Assembly (NCBI RefSeq): GCF_039536745.1
Contig: NZ_BAAAZE010000008.1
Span: forward strand, 496,001 to 560,000
Length of the DNA: 64,000 bases
Source: Actimicrobium antarcticum
Lineage (GTDB): Bacteria > Pseudomonadota > Gammaproteobacteria > Burkholderiales > Burkholderiaceae_D
Reading direction: 5' to 3'
This document shows positions 28,401 through 36,602 of this stretch, piece after piece. The number at the start of each line of letters is the position of its first letter. Position 1 is the stretch's first letter. The notes under the pieces are model-generated. The model searched no databases. It saw nothing but the letters and a program-made list of their open reading frames with translations, and was not told the DNA's origin. The position numbers were made by a program, and so were the translations under genes.

Positions 28401-29434
28401 GGGGTTACAAAGCCCAGCGACTGGGCCACGACCTGCTGAAAAAGTTCGCCAGAAAGCAGACCAAGGCGCCGCCATCAACCCACGGCAAGGCACCGATCCG
28501 CGAGCAGGTCATCCACTTCATCAACAAGAAGATGCCCGGCAATCTGCCGAAAAAGACCGCGCGTGCCTTGCTCGATATCGAAGACGACAAGATCGTCCCG
28601 GTGATCCGCGATCCGCAAAACACCACGGCCGATACCGAAGCGGTGTTCTACTTCCCGGGTTGCGGCTCGGAACGGTTGTTCTCGCAAGTCGGCCTGGCCA
28701 CGCAAGCGATGCTCTGGCATGCCGGCGTGCAAACGGTGCTGCCGCCGGGCTATCTCTGCTGCGGTTATCCGCAACGCGGCTCGGGCGATTTCGACAAGGC
28801 GGAAAAGATCATCACCGACAACCGGGTGCTGTTCCACCGGATGGCCAATACGCTCAACTATCTCGACATCAAGACCGTCGTGGTGTCCTGCGGTACCTGT
28901 TACGACCAGTTGCAGGGCTATGAATTCGAGAAGATTTTCCCGGGTTGCCGCATCATCGACATCCATGAATTCCTGCTCGAAAAGAACGTCCGGCTGGAAG
29001 GCGTCACCGGGACCCGCTACATGTATCACGACCCGTGCCACAGCCCGATGAAGCTGCAGGACCCGCTGAAAACCGTCAACAGCCTGATCACCACGATCGA
29101 TGACAAGAAGATCGAAAAGAACGATCGCTGCTGCGGCGAATCCGGCACGCTGGCCGTGGCCCGCCCCGACATCTCGACCCAGATCCGTTTCCGCAAGGAA
29201 GAGGAAATGGTCAAGGGCGTCGACAAGGTCCGTGCCGATGGTTTTATGGGCGACGTCAAGATCCTGACCAGCTGCCCGTCGTGTCTGCAAGGCTTGTCAC
29301 GTTACGATGACGATGCCGGCACCGATGCCGATTACATCGTGGTGGAAATGGCCCGTCACATCCTCGGACCGAACTGGATGCCCGAGTATGTCGCGCGTGC
29401 CAATAACGGCGGCATCGAACGGATTCTGGTCTAG
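25433..29434 (+). CDS. DUF3683 FAD-linked oxidase/iron-sulphur oxidoreductase fusion
   Basis: This 1333-residue protein resembles a glycolate or D-lactate dehydrogenase complex fused into one chain. In order: an N-terminal DUF3683 region (about 20-160), an FAD-binding PCMH domain with PRGGGTGYTGGA near 222, an FAD-oxidase C domain with HMHAGDGNVHTN near 740 and GEHGIG, and two 4Fe-4S motifs (CLRCGKCKPVC near 863, CTVCHKCLTPC near 925). Two Cys-rich CCG domains follow (PGCGSERLF, CCGYP, CGTCYDQL near 1073-1155; DPCHSP, CCGESGT, CPSCLQG near 1197-1285). The ATG at 25433 follows AGGA at a good distance. The substrate is probably a 2-hydroxy acid, which is inference. Confidence 0.88.
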   Translation: MNAPAHIQSLLADGGHAAAPSRLREIPYNYTSFSDREIVIRLLGEESWHLLDELRGARQTGRSARMLYEVLGDIWVVRRNPYLQDDMLDNPKRRQALIDALNHRLGEIDKRRITTDLAEVGDAAAMRRSASVEALLRAARKTVADFGDEFRRTYDLRKRTNKVLARYTQKDNIKFDGLSRVSHVTDATDWRVEYPFVVLTPDSENEMAGLVKGCIELGLTIIPRGGGTGYTGGAIPLTPLSAVINTEKLEQLGAVEMTRLPGVERDYATIYSGAGVVTKRVSDAAEKAGFVFAVDPTSAEASCIGGNVAMNAGGKKAVLWGTALDNLASWKMVDPNGDWLEVTRIGHNLSKIHDAPMATFELVWTHPAEYGVVNPPFKTETLNIPGRSFRKEGLGKDVTDKFLSGLPGIQKEGCDGLITSARWILHKMPKHTRTICLEFFGQAREAIPSIVEIKDYLDGETRKGGAILAGLEHLDERYLRAVGYATKSKRGVLPKMVLFGDIVGDDDVAVAQAASEVVRMANKHVGEGFVAVSPEARKKFWLDRARTAAIARHTNAFKINEDVVIPLNRMGEYTDGIERINIELSIKNKLQLVTALSEFFSKGNLPLGKNEDADGDDIPAAEMLEDRVTQAQALLDVTHARWTYVLANLDLPLADARTELVALGMHKLAASFDARLLQQPDATVFDVAQDRTIRISWKTEVRAPLRLAFSGAAFKPILDECTAIHKRILRGRVFVALHMHAGDGNVHTNLPVNSDDYDMLQDAHAAVARIMILARSLDGVISGEHGIGITKLQFLTNDEIKDFRAYKMRVDPEGRFNKGKMMDMPGLEADLRNAYTPSFGLMGHESLIMQQSDIGAIATSIKDCLRCGKCKPVCATHVPRANLLYSPRNKILATSLLVEAFLYEEQTRRGISIKHWEEFEDVADHCTVCHKCLTPCPVDIDFGEVSMNMRNLLRKMDKKSFNPGTAASMFFLNATDPATINATRQVMIGWGYKAQRLGHDLLKKFARKQTKAPPSTHGKAPIREQVIHFINKKMPGNLPKKTARALLDIEDDKIVPVIRDPQNTTADTEAVFYFPGCGSERLFSQVGLATQAMLWHAGVQTVLPPGYLCCGYPQRGSGDFDKAEKIITDNRVLFHRMANTLNYLDIKTVVVSCGTCYDQLQGYEFEKIFPGCRIIDIHEFLLEKNVRLEGVTGTRYMYHDPCHSPMKLQDPLKTVNSLITTIDDKKIEKNDRCCGESGTLAVARPDISTQIRFRKEEEMVKGVDKVRADGFMGDVKILTSCPSCLQGLSRYDDDAGTDADYIVVEMARHILGPNWMPEYVARANNGGIERILV

Positions 29435-29436
29435 TC

Positions 29437-29871
29437 ATGGCGGACAAGTTGCCGGGCTGCGAATTGTGCAACAACGATGGCGGCGAAGTCATCGTCAGCA
29501 ACGACCAATTCCGGGTGCTGCTGGTCGACGACGCGGGCTACCCCGGTTTTTGTCGGGTCGTCTGGACCGCTCATGTCGCCGAAATGACCGATCTGCTACC
29601 GGCCGAACGCAGCACGCTGATGGCGGCGGTGTGCAAGGTTGAAATGGCTCTGCGCGAGGTCATGGCGCCGCACAAGATCAACCTCGCGGCGCTCGGCAAC
29701 ATGGTGCCGCACCTGCACTGGCACGTGATTCCGCGTTTCACGGACGACGCGCATTTTCCGGCGCCGGTCTGGGCCGCGCCAGCACGTGTACCATCGCCCC
29801 ATACGCTGGCTGAACGCTGCGCCTTGCTGCCGGTCTTGCGCGCGGCGCTGCTGCTTCATTTTGGGCACTGA
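29437..29871 (+). CDS. HIT family (histidine triad) protein
   Basis: This 144-residue nucleotide-binding protein has the histidine-triad active site HLHWHVIPR near 98-106. HIT proteins hydrolyse nucleotidyl conjugates such as AMP-amidates or dinucleoside polyphosphates. A CELC motif near 8-11 resembles the zinc-binding start of some HIT branches. The ATG is three bases after the oxidoreductase stop, so the two genes are probably cotranscribed. The exact substrate cannot be read. Confidence 0.9.
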   Translation: MADKLPGCELCNNDGGEVIVSNDQFRVLLVDDAGYPGFCRVVWTAHVAEMTDLLPAERSTLMAAVCKVEMALREVMAPHKINLAALGNMVPHLHWHVIPRFTDDAHFPAPVWAAPARVPSPHTLAERCALLPVLRAALLLHFGH

Positions 29872-29922
29872 GTTCACACCCTGAATTCAGACCCTGACAA
29901 CACATTTTTCCGGATATTCGAC

Positions 29923-30366
29923 ATGGCAGGTTCCAAGCAATCCCCTCCCAAGGCCAGCCCGACCGGGCTGACCGTGCATCGCAAGTCGCGCATGCTGGAA
30001 ATCGGTTTCGACGATGGCCAGACCTTCACGCTGCCATTTGAACTGCTGCGCGTGTATTCGCCGTCAGCGGAAGTCCGCGGCCACGGCCCCGGCCAGGAAA
30101 CGCTGCAGACCGGCAAGCGCGAGGTCGACATGACCGCGCTGGAGCCGGTCGGCAATTATGCCGTGCAACCGCATTTTTCGGATGCGCACGATACCGGGAT
30201 TTTTTCGTGGGAGTATCTGCACTGGCTCGGTGAAAACCAGCCGTCTCTGTGGGCCGACTACATGGCGCGCCTGCAGGCGGCAGGGTACGAGGGCGAGTCC
30301 GGCCGTGATGTTGTTGCATTCGCCAAGTCGACTGGCGCAGGCAAGAGCTGCGGCAGCAAGTCCTGA
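29923..30366 (+). CDS. DUF971 (GBBH-like N-terminal domain) protein
   Basis: This 147-residue protein is dominated by a DUF971 domain (about 15-115), the fold found at the N-terminus of gamma-butyrobetaine hydroxylases, with LPFELLRVYSPSAEVRGHGPGQ and HDTGIFSWEYLHWL as its signatures. Stand-alone versions are linked to iron-sulphur assembly proteins in several bacteria, but the function is not established. It lies directly upstream of ubiE (39 bp), the usual arrangement in betaproteobacteria. A short Gly/Lys/Ser-rich tail with one Cys ends the protein. Confidence 0.86.
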   Translation: MAGSKQSPPKASPTGLTVHRKSRMLEIGFDDGQTFTLPFELLRVYSPSAEVRGHGPGQETLQTGKREVDMTALEPVGNYAVQPHFSDAHDTGIFSWEYLHWLGENQPSLWADYMARLQAAGYEGESGRDVVAFAKSTGAGKSCGSKS

Positions 30367-30405
30367 GCATCCCCCCTACTGATAGCAGCGCAACCGAGTT
30401 CATCC

Positions 30406-31140
30406 ATGACCAACACCACCCACTTCGGCTACCAGACCGTTGACGAACAAGACAAGGTGCATAAAGTCGCCGAAGTATTTCACTCGGTCGCGGCCAAGTA
30501 CGACGTCATGAATGACCTGATGTCGGGCGGCCTGCACCGGCTCTGGAAAGCCTTCACGATCGCCCAGGCAGGTATCCGTCCCGGTTTCAAGGTGCTCGAC
30601 ATTGCCGGTGGTACCGGCGACCTGGCCAAGGCCTTCGCCCGCAAGGCCGGTCCCAGCGGTGAAGTCTGGCTGACCGATATCAACGAATCGATGCTGCGTG
30701 TCGGCCGTGACCGGCTCTTGAACAATGGACTGGGAACCCCCACCTTGTTATGCGACGCAGAAAAGTTGCCGTTTCAGGATAATTATTTCGACCGCGTCAG
30801 TGTCGCCTTCGGTTTGCGCAACATGACCCACAAGGATGCGGCGCTGGCAGAAATGCGACGTGTGCTGAAGCCGGGTGGCAAGCTGCTGGTGCTGGAGTTC
30901 TCAAAAGTCACGCCGGTATTGCAAAAGCCGTATGACGTGTATTCGTTTTCCGTCCTGCCCTGGCTGGGGCAGCGCATTGCCGGCGACGCCGACAGTTACC
31001 GCTATCTGGCCGAATCGATCCGCATGCATCCCGACCAGGAAACCCTGAAGACGATGATGCAGGATGCCGGTTTCGGCCGGGTCGACTATTTCAATCTCAC
31101 AGCAGGTGTGGCTGCACTACACACCGGTATCAAATTCTAG
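30406..31140 (+). CDS. ubiE: Ubiquinone/menaquinone C-methyltransferase UbiE
   Basis: UbiE methylates the benzoquinol (and demethylmenaquinol) ring with SAM. The 244-residue protein has the UbiE/COQ5 signatures VAAKYDVMNDLMSGGLHRLWK (about 27-47) and RMHPDQETLKTMMQDAGF near 204-221, with the SAM loop DIAGGTGDLAKAF near 66-78. It is the first of three ubiquinone genes here (ubiE, ubiJ, ubiB), with a Tim44-domain gene inserted after it, nine bases from its stop codon. Confidence 0.97.
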   Translation: MTNTTHFGYQTVDEQDKVHKVAEVFHSVAAKYDVMNDLMSGGLHRLWKAFTIAQAGIRPGFKVLDIAGGTGDLAKAFARKAGPSGEVWLTDINESMLRVGRDRLLNNGLGTPTLLCDAEKLPFQDNYFDRVSVAFGLRNMTHKDAALAEMRRVLKPGGKLLVLEFSKVTPVLQKPYDVYSFSVLPWLGQRIAGDADSYRYLAESIRMHPDQETLKTMMQDAGFGRVDYFNLTAGVAALHTGIKF

Positions 31141-31149
31141 GAGCATGGC

Positions 31150-32103
31150 ATGAAAAAAACCCTGTTAGTACTGATGCTCGCGTTCAGCGCGATGACCATG
31201 GTCGCGGCAAATGTCGAAGCCCGGCGTCTGGGCGGCGGCGGTTCGTTCGGCAGGCAATCGCAAGGTGTCAGCCGGCAAGCGCCAAGCCAGTCGTCGCAAG
31301 CCGCCAGTCAGGCGCGTCCGGCACCCGCTGCAGCACCGGCTCCCGGCGTGACGCCACCGAAGCCTGCCAGCCCATGGCGCGGCATGCTGGGTGGTGCGCT
31401 GCTGGGACTGGGTCTGGGCGCAATGCTGTCACACTTTGGTCTGGGTGGCGCAATGGCCAGCATGATCAGTACCTTGCTGATGGTGGGTTTGCTGGCGGCG
31501 GCGGCGTTCTTCATCTTCCGCATGTTCAAGCGCAAATCCGATGACAGCACCAGCAAGCCGGGCTATGCCTATGACGCACGCAGCAGCATGGGTGGTAGCG
31601 CTAGCAACAGCGGCGGCTACACCCCTGAAATCGGTTCCCGTATCGAGCCATCCAATTACCAGCCTGCGGCACTGCAATCGGTGACGTTGGCAGGCGCAGC
31701 GGTCGGTGCAGCCAGCGCGCCATGGGGCGTGCCGGCAGACTTCGATGTGCCAGGTTTTTTGCGGAATGCCAAGACCTACTTCATCCGCCTGCAAGCCGCC
31801 TGGGACAAGGCCGATATCAACGACATCCGTGAATTCACCTCGTCGGAAATGTTCGCCGAGCTGCGTTTGCAAATCCAGGAACGCGGTCCGTCGCCGAACA
31901 ACACCGACGTGGTCACGCTCGATGCAGAACTGCTCGGCGTCGAAACGGTGGGCAACGACTACCTCGCCAGCGTCAAGTTCTCCGGCATGATCAAGGAGTC
32001 CGAGAGCGCCCCGGCAGCGCCGTTCGCCGAGGCCTGGAATCTGTCCAAACCGCTCTCCGGTGGCGGTGGCTGGATACTCGCCGGAATCCAGCAATTGTCT
32101 TAA
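31150..32103 (+). CDS. Tim44-like domain, exported or membrane-anchored protein
   Basis: This 317-residue protein has a signal peptide (about 1-24, ending near VEA-RR), a Gly/Gln/Ser/Ala-Pro-rich low-complexity stretch (26-75), and a Gly-rich hydrophobic pair near 76-125 (MLGGALLGLGLGAMLSHFGLGG; LLMVGLLAAAAFFIF). The C-terminal Tim44-like domain (about 190-315) begins at FLRNAKTYFIRLQAAWDKADI. Bacterial Tim44 proteins bind membrane surfaces, but their job is unknown. It lies between ubiE and ubiJ and is followed by a strong terminator at 32156-32190. Confidence 0.87.
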   Translation: MKKTLLVLMLAFSAMTMVAANVEARRLGGGGSFGRQSQGVSRQAPSQSSQAASQARPAPAAAPAPGVTPPKPASPWRGMLGGALLGLGLGAMLSHFGLGGAMASMISTLLMVGLLAAAAFFIFRMFKRKSDDSTSKPGYAYDARSSMGGSASNSGGYTPEIGSRIEPSNYQPAALQSVTLAGAAVGAASAPWGVPADFDVPGFLRNAKTYFIRLQAAWDKADINDIREFTSSEMFAELRLQIQERGPSPNNTDVVTLDAELLGVETVGNDYLASVKFSGMIKESESAPAAPFAEAWNLSKPLSGGGGWILAGIQQLS

Positions 32104-32155
32104 TTGCAGGATGTCCTGGCGTCAGCGCAAATAACGCCGGCAAACTGATAAACTC

Positions 32156-32190
32156 AAAACCGCCCGTGTATGGTCACGGGCGGTTTTTTT
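32156..32190 (+). terminator. Rho-independent terminator between the Tim44 gene and ubiJ
   Basis: A ten-base-pair stem, ACCGCCCGTG (32159-32168) with CACGGGCGGT (32175-32184), has a six-base loop and a seven-T run. It ends only seven bases before the ubiJ ATG (32198), so it also occupies the place where a ribosome site would be expected. Confidence 0.88.
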
Positions 32191-32197
32191 ATTGACG

Positions 32198-32788
32198 ATG
32201 ACACTCTCTCCGCTCCCCCAAGTTGTACCCGCCGCCATCAACCACTTGCTCGAACAGGAGCCGTGGGCGCGCACCCGGCTGATCGCGCATGCCGGCAAGG
32301 TCGCCTGCTTTGACCTCGGCCTGCTGACCCTGACGATGCAGATTACGCCCGATGGCATGGTGCGCAATGCCGATGCCGGTGCGGTGCCGCAAGTCACGAT
32401 CCGTATCAAGCCGGCCGATGTGCCGCTGATCCTGCAAAACCGCGCACGGGCTTTTTCGTATGTGACGATCGAGGGCGACGCCGACCTGGCCAACACGATT
32501 TCGCAACTCGGTCAGTCACTGCGCTGGGAAGCCGAGGCCGATCTGAGCCGCCTGGTTGGCGACATCGCCGCCGTGCGGATTGTTGCCGGCGCGAAGTCGC
32601 TGGTACAGAACATCAGCAGCACCCACCAGAAGCTGGCCGAAACCACGGCCGAATATTTTCTTGAAGAGAATCCGATGTTGATGCGCCCGCAAGCGGTACG
32701 TGACTTTGCAACAGATGTGGCGCGCCTGCGCGACGATGTCCAACGGATGGCCAAGCGGATCGAACGCCTGAAAGGGCGCGCGCAATGA
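32198..32788 (+). CDS. ubiJ: Ubiquinone biosynthesis accessory factor UbiJ (SCP2 domain)
   Basis: UbiJ is a lipid-binding assembly factor of the soluble Ubi complex that makes coenzyme Q. The 196-residue protein shows an N-terminal SCP2-like domain (about 10-115), starting AAINHLLEQEPWARTRL, and a C-terminal helical region (about 165-196) with RLRDDVQRMAKRIERLKGR, a coiled coil. A TTG at 32192 is an alternative start. No Shine-Dalgarno sequence is possible in the usual place because the terminator T-run lies there. It overlaps ubiB by four bases (ATGA), the conserved ubiJ-ubiB pair. Confidence 0.92.
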   Translation: MTLSPLPQVVPAAINHLLEQEPWARTRLIAHAGKVACFDLGLLTLTMQITPDGMVRNADAGAVPQVTIRIKPADVPLILQNRARAFSYVTIEGDADLANTISQLGQSLRWEAEADLSRLVGDIAAVRIVAGAKSLVQNISSTHQKLAETTAEYFLEENPMLMRPQAVRDFATDVARLRDDVQRMAKRIERLKGRAQ

Positions 32789-34356
32789 TCTTCAAATTGC
32801 TGCGGGTATTCAAGATTGGCCGGGTTGCGATCAAGTACGGACTGGACGACATTGCGATGTCGGGCCTGAAGATTCCACGGATTGCCAAACTGATCGACAC
32901 GCTGATTTTCTGGCGTGATATTTCGGCGCCGCGTGGCGAGCGTTTGCGCCGTGCGCTGGAAGAACTCGGCCCGATCTTCGTCAAGTTCGGCCAGGTCCTG
33001 TCGACCCGGCGCGATCTGATGCCGGCCGACATCGCCGATGAACTCACGCGCCTGCAGGACCGCGTGCCGCCGTTCGATTCCGAAGTGGCGATTGCCCTGA
33101 TCACCAAATCGCTGGGCGCCCATCCGTCCGAGTTGTTCGCCAGTTTCGAGCGGGTGCCGGTGGCCTCGGCATCGATTGCGCAGGTGCACTTTGCGGTACT
33201 GAAAGATGGCCGTGAAGTGGCCGTCAAGGTGCTGCGTCCCGGCATGAAAAAATCGATTGATGAAGACGTCGCGCTGATGCACGTGGCGGCCGGTCTGGTC
33301 GAGCGCCTGTGGGCGGATGCCAAGCGACTCAAGCCGCGCGAAGTGGTCGGCGAGTTCGACAAATATCTGCACGATGAACTCGATCTGATGCGGGAAGCAG
33401 CCAACGGCAGCCAGCTGCGGCGTAACTTTGCCGAGTCGACGCTGCTGATGGTGCCGGAGATGATGTGGGATTACTGCTCGTCGTCAGTGATCGTGATGGA
33501 GCGCATGAAAGGCGTGCCGATTTCGCAGATCGACAGACTGCTTGCTGCCGGTGTCGACATGAAAAAACTGTCCAGCGACGGCATTGAAATCTTTTTCACG
33601 CAAGTGTTCCGCGACGGTTTTTTTCACGCCGACATGCACCCCGGGAATATCCTGGTCTCGATCGAACCTGCCACGCTGGGCCGTTACATTGCGCTTGATT
33701 TCGGCATCGTCGGTACGCTGACTGACTTCGACAAGGATTACCTGTCGCAGAATTTCCTGGCGTTTTTCCAGCGCGATTACAAGCGCGTGGCCGAAGCCCA
33801 CATCGAATCGGGATGGGCGCCAAAAAACACCCGGGTCGATGAACTCGAATCAGCAGTGCGGGCCTGTTGCGAGCCGATCTTCGACCGACCGCTGAAAGAT
33901 ATTTCGTTCGGCCAGGTCCTGTTGCGCCTGTTCCAGACCTCGCGCCGCTTCAATGTCGAAGTGCAGCCGCAACTGGTCCTGCTGCAAAAGACGCTGCTCA
34001 ATATCGAAGGCCTGGGACGCCAGCTCGATCCGGATCTGGATCTCTGGAAAACCGCCAAGCCCTATCTCGAACGCTGGATGCAGGAGCAGATCGGCTGGCG
34101 CGGCTTGCTCGATCGCCTGAAAGCCGAAGCGCCGCATTACAACAAGTTGATTCCGCAATTGCCGCGCCTGGCGCATCAGGCACTGCTGCAGATGACATTG
34201 CCGCAAGACGACAACAAGGTCCTGCTGGTCGCGCTGCTGGCCGAACAGCAGCGCACCAACCGCCTGATCGGCACCGTGGTGTATTTTGCCGGTGGTTTGC
34301 TGGGTGGTTTGTTGCTGATGCGTTTTGTCGGGCGCTGGCTGTCCTGGTCGTTTTAG
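32785..34356 (+). CDS. ubiB: Ubiquinone biosynthesis regulatory protein kinase UbiB
   Basis: UbiB is an atypical membrane-anchored kinase/ATPase of the ADCK/COQ8 family needed for coenzyme Q synthesis. The 523-residue protein shows the KxGQ region FVKFGQVLSTRRDLMP near 67-82, an Ala-rich nucleotide loop ASASIAQVHF near 130-139, the catalytic and metal-binding FHADMHPGNIL near 283-293 and DFGIVG near 308. Two hydrophobic C-terminal segments (about 494-523) end in a membrane anchor, as in other UbiB proteins. It overlaps ubiJ by four bases. Confidence 0.96.
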   Translation: MIFKLLRVFKIGRVAIKYGLDDIAMSGLKIPRIAKLIDTLIFWRDISAPRGERLRRALEELGPIFVKFGQVLSTRRDLMPADIADELTRLQDRVPPFDSEVAIALITKSLGAHPSELFASFERVPVASASIAQVHFAVLKDGREVAVKVLRPGMKKSIDEDVALMHVAAGLVERLWADAKRLKPREVVGEFDKYLHDELDLMREAANGSQLRRNFAESTLLMVPEMMWDYCSSSVIVMERMKGVPISQIDRLLAAGVDMKKLSSDGIEIFFTQVFRDGFFHADMHPGNILVSIEPATLGRYIALDFGIVGTLTDFDKDYLSQNFLAFFQRDYKRVAEAHIESGWAPKNTRVDELESAVRACCEPIFDRPLKDISFGQVLLRLFQTSRRFNVEVQPQLVLLQKTLLNIEGLGRQLDPDLDLWKTAKPYLERWMQEQIGWRGLLDRLKAEAPHYNKLIPQLPRLAHQALLQMTLPQDDNKVLLVALLAEQQRTNRLIGTVVYFAGGLLGGLLLMRFVGRWLSWSF

Positions 34357-34357
34357 G

Positions 34358-34963
34358 ATGCGCCCGGTACCGCAGTTTGTTCAGCGTGATCCGCTCGCTC
34401 CGGGATTCTGGGACGAACGCTTCGAACACCAGTTCATGCCCTGGGATCAGGGTGGTGTGCCGCCCCAGCTGGCGCGCTTTGTGGCGCAGGCGCCAGCGCC
34501 GCTGACGACCTTGATTCCGGGCTGCGGTCTGGGTTATGAAGTGCGGCATCTGGCGCAGGCCGGATGGGATGTCACTGCGATCGATTTTTCACCGGCTGCG
34601 GTGGCAGCGGCGAAAGCGGCGCTGGGCGAATTTGCCGGCCATGTGCAGCAAGCCGACTTTTTCAGCTTTGTGCCACCGCAACCCGTCGGCTTCATGTATG
34701 AGCGAGCATTTCTGTGTGCGCTGCCACGGGCGCGCTGGCCGGCGGTGATTGCGCACTGGGCCGCGTTGCTGGCACCCGGCGCGCTGCTGGGCGGATTTTT
34801 CTTTTATGATACGGCGCCCAAAGGGCCGCCGTTTGGCGCCGACCGGGCTGCACTGGACAGTGCGATGCAACCGTACTTTGCATTGCTGGAGGATGCGGCG
34901 GCGGAGCAATCGATTGCGGTATTCGAGGGCAAGGAACGCTGGCAGTTATGGCGCCGGCGTTAA
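34358..34963 (+). CDS. TPMT-family SAM-dependent methyltransferase
   Basis: This 201-residue protein belongs to the thiopurine S-methyltransferase family (class I SAM fold). It shows FWDERFEHQFMPWDQGGVP near 17-35 (the family's WDxRYxxxxTPWD-like start), SAM motif I PGCGLGYEVRHLAQAGW near 56-72, the acidic strand end VTAIDFS, and a late RAFLCALPRARWP. The frame runs back into ubiB, but the ATG at 34358 lies one base after the ubiB stop and gives the normal N-terminus. The bacterial branch methylates thiols, halides or metalloids; which one applies is not visible. Confidence 0.86.
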   Translation: MRPVPQFVQRDPLAPGFWDERFEHQFMPWDQGGVPPQLARFVAQAPAPLTTLIPGCGLGYEVRHLAQAGWDVTAIDFSPAAVAAAKAALGEFAGHVQQADFFSFVPPQPVGFMYERAFLCALPRARWPAVIAHWAALLAPGALLGGFFFYDTAPKGPPFGADRAALDSAMQPYFALLEDAAAEQSIAVFEGKERWQLWRRR

Positions 34964-35100
34964 CTGCCGCGTCGGGATCGCATGACCATTAATTGCCGCG
35001 AATCATCGTTATAATTCGCCGATAATTTTTAAATCGGTTCAGCGGCGATCTCGCCCGCTGACCCTGCGTCATTCACCCACTTCGCGCCCAAGGAGCCGCC

Positions 35101-36531
35101 ATGCACGCCCTGATCTGGTTTGTCATTCTCTACTGGGTGATTTCGGTTGGTATCGGGTTGTATGCGGCGCGCTTCGTCAAGAATTCGCGCGACTTCGCCG
35201 TTGCCGGTCGCTCGTTGCCCATGTCGGTCGTGACGGCAACCGTGTTCGCGACCTGGTTCGGCTCGGAAGCCGTGCTCGGTATTTCATCGACCTTCGTCAA
35301 GGAGGGTTTGCGTGGCGTGGTGGCCGATCCGTTCGGCTCTTCCCTGTGCCTGGTGCTGGTTGGCCTGTTCTTCGCCCGTCCGCTGTACCGCATGAACCTG
35401 CTGACCATCGGTGACTTCTACCGCAACAAGTTCGGTCGTGCCGTCGAAGTGCTGGTCACGCTGTGCATCGTGGTGTCGTACCTCGGCTGGGTCGCAGCCC
35501 AGATCAAGGCGCTCGGACTGGTCTTCAATGTCGTCTCGGGTGGCTACATTCCGATGGAGACCGGCATGATCATCGGCGCGGCCAGCGTGCTGGTCTATAC
35601 GCTGATGGGCGGCATGTGGTCGGTCGCCATTACCGACTTTCTGCAGATGATCATCATCGTCGTCGGTATGCTGTACATCGGCTGGGAAGTCTCGGCCATG
35701 GCCGGTGGCGCCTCGGTCGTGGTGGCGCATGCGGCCAATGCCGGCAAGCTCGATTTCTGGCCGGCGCCCAGTGCGCGCGAGATGCTGTGGTTCGGCGCGG
35801 CGTGGATCACGATGATGCTGGGTTCGATTCCGCAGCAGGATGTATTCCAGCGCGTGGCTGCCTCGAAAAATGAAAAAATTGCCGGCCGCGCCTCCATCCT
35901 TGGTGGCGTGCTGTATTTTTGTTTCGCGTTCATCCCGATGTTCCTGGCCTATTCCGCCACGCTGATCGATCCGCAGATGGTCGCGGGCCTGATTGACACC
36001 GACCCGCAGCTGATCCTGCCGACACTGATCATGACCAAGGTGCCGCTGATCGCGCAGGTGATGTTTTTCGGCGCGCTGCTGTCGGCCATCAAAAGCTGCG
36101 CCAGCGCGACCTTGCTGGCCCCCTCCATTTCCTTCACCGAAAACATCCTGAAGGGCTTGTTGCCGCCACAAACCGACAAGCAATTCCTGTTCGGCATGCG
36201 CTGCGTGGTCCTGATATTCACCGTGATCGTGACCGTCTTTGCGCTCAACAGCCAGTCCAGTATCTACAAGATGGTCGAGAATGCCTACAAGATCACGCTG
36301 GTGGCGGCGTTCGTGCCACTGGCGTTTGGCCTGTACTGGAAGCCGGCCACCCGACAGGGGGCGCTGGCATCGATCATCCTTGGCTTGTCGAGCTGGGTGT
36401 TGTTCGAGCTGTTTGCCCCGGAGGGTTTCTGGCCGCCGCAACTGGTGGGGGTGCTGGCCAGTCTGGGTGGGATGTTGCTCGGGTCATTGATGCCGCAGGT
36501 AATGCGTAGCGCCCCCCGGCACGCGTTGTGA
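35101..36531 (+). CDS. Sodium:solute symporter family protein
   Basis: This 476-residue polytopic transporter of the SSS (solute/sodium symporter) family has about 13 hydrophobic segments starting at residue 4. Family signatures include SRDFAVAGRSLPMSVVTATVFATWFGSEAVLG (about 29-60) with the broken first core helix, and GGMWSVAITDFLQMIIIVVG near 170-189. The ATG is preceded by AAGGAG. A TATAAT at 35010-35015 lies in the upstream spacer. Substrate (amino acid, sugar, urea or organic acid) cannot be told from sequence alone, and no catabolic genes lie nearby. Confidence 0.87.
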   Translation: MHALIWFVILYWVISVGIGLYAARFVKNSRDFAVAGRSLPMSVVTATVFATWFGSEAVLGISSTFVKEGLRGVVADPFGSSLCLVLVGLFFARPLYRMNLLTIGDFYRNKFGRAVEVLVTLCIVVSYLGWVAAQIKALGLVFNVVSGGYIPMETGMIIGAASVLVYTLMGGMWSVAITDFLQMIIIVVGMLYIGWEVSAMAGGASVVVAHAANAGKLDFWPAPSAREMLWFGAAWITMMLGSIPQQDVFQRVAASKNEKIAGRASILGGVLYFCFAFIPMFLAYSATLIDPQMVAGLIDTDPQLILPTLIMTKVPLIAQVMFFGALLSAIKSCASATLLAPSISFTENILKGLLPPQTDKQFLFGMRCVVLIFTVIVTVFALNSQSSIYKMVENAYKITLVAAFVPLAFGLYWKPATRQGALASIILGLSSWVLFELFAPEGFWPPQLVGVLASLGGMLLGSLMPQVMRSAPRHAL

Positions 36532-36602
36532 TTGCCAGCGCAAGCTGAAATGGGCCGGTATTGCTCTTGTCGCTACCGGTGGACAAGACCGCCGTCCGGA
36601 GA

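Noticed and set aside
35284..36441. 385-codon minus-strand frame opposite the sodium:solute symporter
   Set aside because: His/Asp/Gln-rich sequence mirroring a membrane-protein gene; no coding signal apart from length.
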